Part shown: in pieces, positions 50,386-59,700 of the stretch | Position numbering within the stretch: position 1 is the stretch's first letter | Layout of the letters: every line of letters starts with the position of its first letter | Source of the DNA: Apostichopus japonicus | Lineage: Eukaryota > Echinodermata > Holothuroidea > Aspidochirotida > Stichopodidae | NCBI RefSeq assembly: GCF_037975245.1 | Contig: NC_092579.1 | Span: 18,287,678 to 18,351,677 of the forward strand | Length of the DNA stretch: 64,000 nucleotides | Reading direction: 5' to 3' | Position numbers and translations under genes: made by a program | The notes under the pieces: generated by a model | What the model saw: only the letters and a program-made list of their open reading frames with translations | Database searches by the model: none | What the model was told of the DNA's origin: nothing

Positions 50386-52220
50386 TGTTACACGAGTTAG
50401 AATTGTTCGCATTGACTTAAACAAGACTATATTCTCCAACAGCATGTTCATGTGGAATAAACGCAATATTGTTTTCGGTTATATTAATATTGTTCTACTG
50501 GAAACCGCGGTAAGTAACATTTGTCCATAAATTATATTGGTACTAACATGAAGATAATCCAGTACCAAAACTGTGGAGAAGATAAACCATTCCGAAGTGT
50601 GCAAATGAAGTTTCTATTTAAGAAAAGAAACCCAAAAATAGATCCTGTATAACAAACAACTTGTTCCACACTCAACCCTATCGTCCCATTGAAGGTAGTG
50701 GTGAAGTTAACGTCTGCATATAAAGGTTATTCACTGAAAGCCGACGTACAGTGTACACAGACAAGCCTGCACGTGTTTTATCTTTTCCGTATGGGAGTAT
50801 AGCTGTTAATTTAAATAACAATGTAGCAGTTAAATTCATGCATACTTTGATGAATAGATGATGAACGCACACGTTGGTGAAGACATTGTGATTATCTGAA
50901 TCCAGGAGGTAGTCTTACCTCAGTCTGATACTGTATACATGCGCTCAGTTAATCCGACCACTGAAAAACAAAAGCAAAAAGAGGAAATCCTTTTATAACA
51001 GTTCGAATGAAATGCATCATGCCTAAGACGGAACGAATACTAAAGTTCCGCTTCAAGGAAAAGAGGACAAAAAAAAAACTAAAACAAGATTGTTTGAACG
51101 AATTAGTTTTTATATTGGTAATTTGTATTTTACACGAATAAATTGTGAGCGGGAAACAAACTAACATTCCCGTACCATCATGAATATCCCGGCACACTTT
51201 ATTCATCTCGTATCCTAACGATCAAGTTATATATAATTCTGAAATTCTGGCACAGATTTGAATAGATTAGTCTTACATACAAACATTTGATCAGAATTTC
51301 TTTTGTTGTATTTGCCTCTGACGTCACGACAGATAACGGCGAGTAATGGTAAAGATATGACTCTTAGACAGACAATACCTGTATGGTGACGTCACACATT
51401 TCTCATATGAAATTTTTGACTTCGAAAATTTAATGGGAACCAATCAAATACATTTATTAAATCTATTGAGATCGGTTAAGAACTTAATGAAAGTTAAATT
51501 GAAACTTACGGATGCGGTTAAACTAGAATAGAATAATTCCCGTAAATGTATGTTTGTTTTCTCCTTACAGGAACAATTAAGGATTTCAGAAGACATTTTG
51601 GTGGCTACTAGGTCATGTTTGGGAAGCAGACAACACACTTCGACTGAATTATTTTGAAGAATATACATACACGGAACACAACAAATTATTTTAGTTTACC
51701 TCTGATTTCTCTCTCCGTTGGATGACGAAGAAATTTCGGATTTCTTCACAATGACGTCATTAGCACAAACAGGTGCACTGTATGCACTATCTTACACTAA
51801 GTGTGACGCTTAAGCCAGTTTCGTATATTTATAATCGTGTATAGTCTCATAATTCATACCAGTATATTGGCTTATATTTTTATATGTGGACATTTTTTTT
51901 TTCATTTAAAAGTAGAACGGTTAAGATTTATCATTTGAACAAATCTGGAGTAGCCTTCCTCATATCAAATTTGCTTTTTCTTTGTCATTCATGCAAATGC
52001 TTTACTAGACTGTGTTTACTGGTCTTTACCATAACAAAATAATAACATATAAAATGACTGTTTTTTGGTCCCAAAGATTTGTAAATATCAGTCTTAATCA
52101 TCATTGATGATCACAACAGTCCAGATGACTGCCAGGATTCATAATCATATATTTGTACAAATCGAGGTCATTCCTCTATACGTATGTGTGTCTGCTGTGA
52201 AGGTATCACATGTTTATTAT

Positions 52221-52400
52221 CAGTGCCGGATTACCCGATAAGAAGATGAGACGAGGACCAAAGCGACCGGAGTTGCCAAGGCCCATTGTCTCCAGGTCAA
52301 GAGGGCCCCATAGGTCCTATAGGGTTCTTCGTAAATAATACTCCACAAGATATATACCAAGTTTCCATTTTTTTTTTTTTTTTTTTTGTGCCTGCCAAAA
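52221..52400 (+). mobile_element. Possible hAT-type end fragment
   Basis: CAGTGCCGGATTACCCGATA resembles the terminal inverted repeat of several hAT families. The matching inverted end and a target duplication were not found, so this is a weak call. Confidence 0.3.
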
Positions 52401-53231
52401 GCGGTGGATGGGGCAAGCATATGTGGTCTATTGCATGGATAGAAGGATAACACGTTTGTTCTCATTAGGTAAAAGTCGTACATTTGCATAGAAAGACAAA
52501 TATAGCTTGAAATGTATTGTTTTTATGTCATAGAGAGAGACAACTCCAACTCTAACCTCAGTATTGCTAGAAATCATCACTTTCGGATCCTCCATGCAGC
52601 CTGTCTGACAAAGACAATACGAAGCTGTGACGAATTACTGTGAAATAAATCATCGAACCTATACCAGGGCTTTACTACTCGAGTCCAATTTATGGACTCG
52701 GATTTGGATCTTCTGGAATCCACTACATTCGCTGTGAAGTTGCGGTGTTATTGTAGAAGTTTTTCGTGGCTTGAGGATAACTATTTAGTGTTTCATTTGA
52801 AAAAGAGTGATCCTTTAAACCAATAGTCAAACGACTTTCTCGAGATATTAAACATGCAAGAATCTAACAAAATAGGTTATGCTTTATTATATTTGCTTGC
52901 AGAGAATGTTAAAGTTATACAAATGCAGCCATCATTTTCTTAAGTATTATAGTTTCATAATTAATTTAGTGGCTCTTGCGAAAGGTCTGCATTACTCGTA
53001 TTACTTATAGGTCTACCAATTATGCGAAATAAGTGTACGATATTGGAAAGATCAATTTATTTTCACTTAATCTTAAATTAAAATGGTGTTGTACTGTAGC
53101 CTAAAGGGGCCTTCTAACAGATCATCTCGAGTTAAAAACAGGTGTACAAATTGAAATGGAAATTGCGCAAGTATGCACGCTAGTTTATTTTAATAGTGTT
53201 TAACTTGGGTGTCCGGCACCAATGATTACAT

Positions 53232-53248
53232 GGGAGGGTGGGGGTGGG
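53232..53248 (+). other. G-quadruplex-type motif with one-base loops
   Basis: Four runs of three to five G separated by single A or T bases (GGGAGGGTGGGGGTGGG). Single-base loops favour a very stable parallel quadruplex. No gene is close enough to assign a role. Confidence 0.6.
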
Positions 53249-54598
53249 CTAAAGCGAGTAATTGCGATACCGCATAAGGGCAATGAGATTCGATTCACAT
53301 ATTTTCTGGACGGTATTTAAACGGTCACCTTTGAACGAAATAAGCTGTGTGCACCGCTTTTTTATTTATTTTGTTGTTGTTGCTCGAGGCTTATAAGGAT
53401 CTCAACTCTGGGGCGTCACGCCGCTATGTCTATCATCGGTAAACCTCTAGGACATTACGTAACGTAACGTCAAGTTCTTACTCAATGAAGGCAGCGTACC
53501 GTAATAAATAAATGATCACGTTAAAATCGATCTCCAGTGATGACGTCTATGATCAGAAAGGACAGAATGAAAAATTATATAATAAATCGACTGGACTATA
53601 TCGATTATTACGTCACACAATGTAATTACACGTACACTGGTCTTCATAAATTGTGTGAAGGAAAGCACCTCCAAAATATAAAATGGAAAACGAAAACCCA
53701 AACTAGAAATAGAAATTGCAACAGCAAACGAACAAATGTAGCCTATACCTGTCATTTGCGCAAAGGAGGGTGTACACAATAATTTCATTAAAATTTTTTT
53801 GTGCAAATTGTAGAGCCAATGGTAATAGAATACTTCTTCATTTCGAATACATTTTCTTTTTGTGATAAAACGTCTATCGCCATGGCGACAGCGATAAATA
53901 GTTAAAACTCTGAAAGAATAATTCTTTACATCGAACTTTCGGAGGCTCTTCTTCTTTCTTTCTTTTTTTTCTCAAGTTTAAGATGTGATTTATTTGTTAA
54001 TTTGACAGAATTCGAATTTCATTCAAGATCGTTGCATGGAAAATTGATATCGGTAACCCGTGTGAATCTTTAAAAATGAAAACGTGAGTGACTGTAGAGG
54101 TGTTAGCTGAAGCGATGACCTCCATTTTATAGTTCTCAAGTATATACATATGTATTTCTGAACACACGTGCGTGCTGTAATTTTAAAAACCAAATCTATC
54201 GCATAACGTCAACAAAAAGAAGAAGAAAAAACACATTTCAACGTAGAATGCTACTAGAATACTCTGGAGGTGTCACCGATTGGCAAACTGGGATCCCTAC
54301 TGAAGTCGTCAAGTTGATGTAACGTACATCTGTTGATGCGTTTGCGTGGTGACTTGCTCAGTCGAACCAAAACTCGTAATTCGTCTTATGTTGCGACAGT
54401 TTCAGTTGCAGTTTACTTTACTCCAATATAAATAGCATAAAATACAATTGATAAATAGGAGAGTATAAAATGTTATGATACAAAAATTACACAATCAAAA
54501 GTAACACAATCAACAGTTTTGAAAATTTAAGTTAAACTGGGAATGATAAGGAAATATCAAAAAGTGGGTGCATGCGTACCTGAACATTCCTGTTTGTA

Positions 54599-54600
<2 letters not shown>

Positions 54601-54651
<51 letters not shown>

Positions 54652-54660
54652 ATAATATAA
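54601..54660. repeat. (TA)n microsatellite
   Basis: About 55 bp of nearly pure TA with one TATTTATAT interruption. It lies directly at the 3' end of the Penelope-like element. Confidence 0.95.
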
Positions 54661-54689
54661 AAGATAAACAAGGGAATATTTTTAACAAC

Positions 54690-54732
54690 GACATACTGCT
54701 ATATTTCGGAGTGGTCACCACTCCATCGTTAG
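54690..54732 (-). ncRNA. Hammerhead-ribozyme-like motif in Penelope 3' region
   Basis: On the minus strand the order is CTAACGA, a 7-bp stem GGAGTGG/CCACTCC with a TGA loop, GAAA, a stem ATATA/TATGT closed by GCAG (one G-T wobble), and GTC at the expected cleavage position. The hammerhead core is CUGANGA...GAAA...UH, so one core base differs (G5 to A). Stem I is weak. Hammerhead motifs are known in Penelope-like elements. This copy is probably inactive. Confidence 0.5.
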
Positions 54733-54928
54733 GCAAAAGTACAAGATCAATTAAATACAAGGGCTAATATACATCCAAGGACGACAATAGTGATAAGCAT
54801 GAGTGATTTTTAAACTAGGAAGAAACTTAAAAACTTTTAAACTTAGAACAACCAGCAAAATTTTTTTTTAGTGAATATTTTTAACTTAGGGATGAATAGA
54901 ACAACCAGCAATAAAAAGTAAATAGGGA

Positions 54929-55283
54929 TTAGAATAGCTCCAACCCGTAGCTCGCTACATTTCTATTAAGGTCAGCATTTAAGTCTTTTATTAGGAGACT
55001 CTCTTTAATCTTCCTCCTGAACCACTGGGGTTCATTACCAATAGTGGCACAATGGTCAACAAAAGTAGGCAGATGATGTTTATGCGCAGTACAATGAAGG
55101 TTAATAGCGCCTTTCTGACCACCAAAGGAGATCATTAGATGTTCGTTGAACCTATCCTTAAGCCGTCTATTAGTTTCTCCGACATAAAAGGAATCACAGT
55201 CTGGACAGTTAATCCTATAAACAACATTGTTGGCATAATCTAACTTATAAGCATCCTTAAAATTGAACAGAGCAGAGATTTTC
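54929..55283 (-). pseudogene. GIY-YIG endonuclease domain of a Penelope-like element, truncated
   Basis: The open frame reads continuously on the minus strand from about 55,283 to the stop at 54,929-54,931. It includes VVYRINCPDCDSFYVGET, NRRLKDRFNEHL and, later, RRKIKESLLIKDLNADLNRN. This matches the GIY-YIG nuclease that follows the reverse transcriptase in Penelope-like elements: the YR...YVG pair, the helix with the conserved Arg (RRLKDR), and the Glu of KES. The domain itself is intact, but its start is lost. The first internal Met lies at 55,135. It would nick target DNA for integration in a complete element, but this copy cannot be autonomous. Confidence 0.85.
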
Positions 55284-55285
55284 TT

Positions 55286-55325
55286 TTGTGGTGGCGCTCC
55301 GCTTAGATAGTGTCGAAAGCGCCCC
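55286..55325. mobile_element. Fragment of the hAT-type family found at 62-64 kb
   Basis: GTGGTGGCGCTCCGCTTAGA resembles ATGGTGGCGCTACGCTTAGA near 62,472 (minus-strand relatives near 62,700 and 63,920). No terminal repeat is included. Confidence 0.5.
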
Positions 55326-56010
55326 TACAGACCAATCTCGACCCCCCTGACCAATACCCCTAACTCTTTAAATACATACCCGCAGAAACTTCTCATCACA
55401 TTGAAGGCTTTAATTGCGTGCTAAATTTGTGGTCATTGTTGATTACTTTAAATACATACCAGCAGAACTTCACATCAACGGAACACTCCAAATTGTTCAA
55501 CGACTCTTATATTATTTCGCTGAAACAAATATTGCCCCTTGGAAATGATCTAGCACTCATCAATAGACTATAGACTACACACCATAACACCCTTATTATT
55601 CACAGACTCTGCCTTGAGTATTTATACTCAAGTTATTGAGTTATTGAGTATATGAGTATTACTCAAGTTAAAATATAGTCTTTACAGTATAGCCTCGATC
55701 ACTTCACCGCACATGTCAAGGTTCTCTGTCTATATATATATATATATAGATATTCTCTGCAATGCGAACACTTTGGAAGATATACGTCAACTGGGTTTTT
55801 GTAATATAAAAATATTACAGATTCTGTTTCAGAGACATTCCCTAAGAAGATTTAAACAAAACGAAATCTGAGAAAAGTATTTAGGTAAGTACCTAGTACG
55901 TAAAAATATTTTGACGTGTATCAATTATTTTTTTTCTTTATTTTAAATTATATAAATGATTATAGTATTGGCTCTTGTTCGTTAAATGAAATGTTGGCGA
56001 AAATATGGTG
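55326..56010. other. Anonymous stretch with small duplications
   Basis: CTTTAAATACATACCCGCAG near 55,368 is partly repeated as CTTTAAATACATACCAGCAG near 55,449. A short TA run lies near 55,733-55,748. No gene is seen. Confidence 0.45.
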
Positions 56011-56017
56011 TAGAATG

Positions 56018-56240
56018 AAGGTAGCGGGGTTAGAAAACAGTAAATCCCCTACCTTATTGAAATATCACCCTGCAGTAGTGTACATTAACCTTTTTATGGC
56101 TAGAGTCGCGGTGAGTATTGGGCGATACCTAAGGTGGCGGGGTTAGAAGAGAGTGAATCTCCTACCTTATTAAAATATCGACCTGCAGTAGTGTACATTA
56201 TTCTGTTAATCGCTAGAGTCGGTGTGAGTATTGGGCCAGT
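56018..56240 (+). repeat. Direct duplication of ~110 bp upstream of the SDR gene
   Basis: AGCGGGGTTAGAAAACAGTA near 56,022 and GGCGGGGTTAGAAGAGAGTG near 56,135 begin two copies. Both continue through CCTACCTTATT, CCTGCAGTAGTGTACATTA, GCTAGAGTCG and GTGAGTATTGGG at an offset of about 113 bp. The copies are roughly 80% alike. They lie 500-700 bp before the start codon, but a regulatory role is only a guess. Confidence 0.8.
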
Positions 56241-56477
56241 TACACCTCGTCTCAAGTTTGTTTGGTTCTTCAGTTTAACATATCATGGTTGTACCGTATT
56301 ATGACCAATAGATTTGTTTGTTTTGTCTGTCACTCTTGTGGAGAAAATATGAGAACTTTGACTAAAATCAAGTCGTTGATCGACTCAGTGTCTTCCAAGC
56401 ATCCATGTGGAGATAAAGATTGCTCGAAAAATGCATGACACCATTCCTATGAACAACTGTATTGTTGCTCTTTTCAC

Positions 56478-56495
56478 GGGAGGGGAAGGGGAGGG
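56478..56495 (+). other. G-quadruplex-type motif upstream of the SDR gene
   Basis: GGGAGGGGAAGGGGAGGG, four G runs with one- and two-base loops, about 245 bp before the ATG and on the coding strand. It lies in or near the probable promoter or 5' UTR. A regulatory effect is inference. Confidence 0.5.
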
Positions 56496-56737
56496 TTGTG
56501 GGACGTGAATGGAATGGATAGAGCTGGGGTATGAGATTCATAGGAGAGTCTGGAACATGAAAAGGGGCTGACGGTAGATCAGCTTAGGTTCTCGTTTTAC
56601 TCTACATGGTTGCTTATGAAATAATTGACCAAATTAATGGTTAATTTATTGATCCCGTCTTCTTTTCTAGGTCAAAACACGAGTATCATGATTATAAACA
56701 GTTTTCTTTCTTTCATTTACAACACACAGCCGGAATC

Positions 56738-59700
56738 ATGGCTGACAAGCAAGTTGTACTCATCACCGGCTGCTCATTTGGACTTGGTACTCATATTGCA
56801 ATGGAGTACGCCAAGGACCCTGGAAAATGTTATAAAGTATGGGCAGCAGTACGAGTTGATGACGAAAGCGAACTTATTAAGAAAATGGCAGGGAATTTAC
56901 TGGACGATACCTTGTTTGTTTGTTCCATTGATCTTACCGTCAAGAATAGTATCGAATCTACTGTGGAGATGATACTCAAAACAGACGGCAAAATCGACAT
57001 TTTGGGTAAGTTGAAGCAATAGTATAATGGGCAGTACTTAGCCAGGAGGTGGGAACTAGGCACAAGGGCCCTCAGTTTGTGAAAACCTCAACGGTGCCAC
57101 CCACCCCGGGCGCTTACATAAATCAGAAATATTTCCTTTTTGGTAACGAAAAACTACTTTCCTTAGACATTTCATTAAATCTCTTTGTAAATTACAAAGC
57201 GTGCCCTGATGTCATTGGAACACTTAACAAAGTAATTCACTGACGAATTTGCTTTTTGTTGAAAAATATTCAAATACTGGAATTTGTGATACGGAATGCA
57301 CATGGAGAGTATTTTTGTCCGAAGGATTTCAGAACTCTCGCAATATATATGGGAACAAAAAACAATCAATCGAATACAATTATCAAATGGAGCGTAACTA
57401 AGAAACAAACATCGTATAAACAAGCCTACATATCCAAAATAATATAAGCATGTCCAAAATTATGTGGGTGACGTAAAATCAAATGTTAGACGTGAAATTA
57501 GAACTACACAACGCCAGGATGCGGGGACATATACATTTAGTTAGTTATTTTGTTTGGGGAAGGGGGAGGTGGACGTGAGGTGATGTGATGTGATTGAAAA
57601 GTGTGGGTGGGCTGTAAACTAGCCAAATCCTCATCTTCTGCATTCGCACTTTTAACACATCCCTTTGATTAGAAGTGCTTGAAGGTGGCGACAGTAACGG
57701 TTGTTGAATTTTGAACACCAGTGGACATTATTTGACCATAGTCTAGCATCTTGGAAGGGGGCAGGGGGCAGGGGATGGGGGAGGAGACGGCGATACCGAT
57801 AACATTTAAGTATACCCTAGAATTTACCTTCTTCTTCTTTCGATGCAGTTAACAACGCCGTATGCAACTTTTTCACTCCATTTGAAACCCTTGATATTGA
57901 CTCGGGAAGAAAAGTCATGGAAATTAATCTCTTTGGTCATGCAAGACTCATTCATCTGCTGATCCCAGGAATGAAGGAACGACGTCACGGAAGAATCATT
58001 AGCATAGGATCTATAGGAGCTGTCGGATGTGAGTCACGCTAATATCATGCATACGTCATGCACACAAAAAGCATGCACAACAATCATGTATTTATATGCA
58101 GTTTGTTTTGAACTTTTTCAAGAAGTTTTAACCCAACGTAACTGTTTCCATGATTTGATTACAGTTTTGGGGTCAAATTTCTCTGACGGCACAAACAGAA
58201 AATTTGCTCCCTGGTATAGGAGTACTAACAACAAGAAAAAGATTGCCTGGATATATTTATCACTTTAAAGTGTTCCAGTTATTTTATTCTATTCCTTTTT
58301 TCTTAGGATAGGTGATTCTAACATAATTAAGAAATGCATCTGGGGCAGGGAGGGGTAGGAATGAAAAGATTACATTATATTTCCTTTAATATTGTCTCAG
58401 TCTGGTGATTCTGAGATATGCAAATTAACTTTTGTTTGTGTATCTTTTAACAGATAACGGAATATTCAACGAGTATTTCTCCGGTTCAAAGTGTGCCCTT
58501 GAGTCTTTAACCACCGACTTGAACGCTCAACTGAGACCGTACAATGTTTGGTTTGTTTTCATACATTTGATATATCTTTATAAAACAAAAACAAAACTTT
58601 TAGCAAACTGCTTTATCCACTAAAGAGCCTGTGTAAGAGAAATGTGAAAAAGTATTGTGGGCCTGACGTTTCGATCTTAGCAGGATCTTCTTCAGAGGCT
58701 GAATGACAAGTTACAGAAACTACAAGGGACAAATACAAGCACAGAATACAAACAGGTTAATAAGGTTGAATGGGCTCAACCTTATTTTATGAGGTTGAAT
58801 GAGCCCATGGGGAGGACATGACTAACCTTTCTTCTTGTTTTCCCAACCCCACCCTTCCATATCTCCTCTGTTAGAGTTAATCTCCCTTGAAATTTAATTA
58901 ATAAGGCAACAATCTCTTAACGTGGATTTAAGCCAATGCATTTACTTACCGGAACAAGAATTTTCTTGGTCGTCTAAGGGAAAATGGATTATACAAGCAT
59001 ATCTAGGGCCAAGGTAATGGTTGTGTAATTAATCTTCTCCTTGTAGAGGTATTTATTCAAATGAGGGTACCAACAAGAAGGTCTTTATAAGCTGACCATC
59101 TCATTAATTCTCCCTTTGGAGATTTATTGTATTTGACTGGTTGAACCGACACACTATACAACGAAGTCTGTTTCGTGAACTAATAACTTATGCGCATGCT
59201 CATTATAGCGACAAATTGACAACTCGTCTGCCATTTATGCAGATACTGTTGTTGCACGGTGTTCTTATGGAAAGATGTTGGAAACCATTTTAACAAGATT
59301 CCTCACGATAATATTTCATAAGTCTGATAATTTATTGTGCTTTCATTAAATGAGCATGCGCAAGTGGGTTTCGTAAACATCTAAAGTGTTTTAATTTTGG
59401 ACCGACTAGACACTTTAGGTTTATTTATAAGTGCTTGGCATTAATATCATTATAATCACGCAGAGCTAATTTCATTCAAAAGTCTTATAATTTGAAACTA
59501 CTCTGGACTAACCTACAAGAGAATCCTCATTCACCCAAGCGTAACCATGGTTTGAGATAGGTTGACCATTTTGTAATATTTAGCACATCTAGACTAGAAT
59601 ATATGGCACGCTTATACCCTAAGTATCACACGAGGCCCGTGGGTTGGTTTTAACGGACGAGTGGTTAATTCCCCCCCCCCTTTTTTGCACTGCCTGACCC

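Larger units (their letters stand above)
50386..54600. other. 4.2-kb stretch without recognised gene
   Basis: AT-rich anonymous sequence. It contains a 20-T run at 52,368-52,387, a half hAT-like element near 52,221 and a G-quadruplex-type motif at 53,232-53,248. No coding exon or RNA gene could be supported on either strand. Confidence 0.4.
54660..55285 (-). mobile_element. Penelope-like element, 3' part only
   Basis: In element orientation the fragment starts inside the C-terminal region just before the GIY-YIG nuclease, passes the stop codon at 54,929-54,931, continues through ~270 bp of 3' sequence with a hammerhead-like motif, and ends at the (TA)n run. The reverse transcriptase part is missing. 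The break at about 55,285 coincides with a piece of hAT-type sequence. Confidence 0.8.

Noticed and set aside
50149..50466. Frame of FRIFGTT repeats
   Set aside because: By-product of a 21-bp minisatellite.
53516..53806. Overlapping frames on both strands near 53.5-53.8 kb
   Set aside because: No domain, no codon bias difference and no splice context; the sequence looks like random AT-rich DNA.
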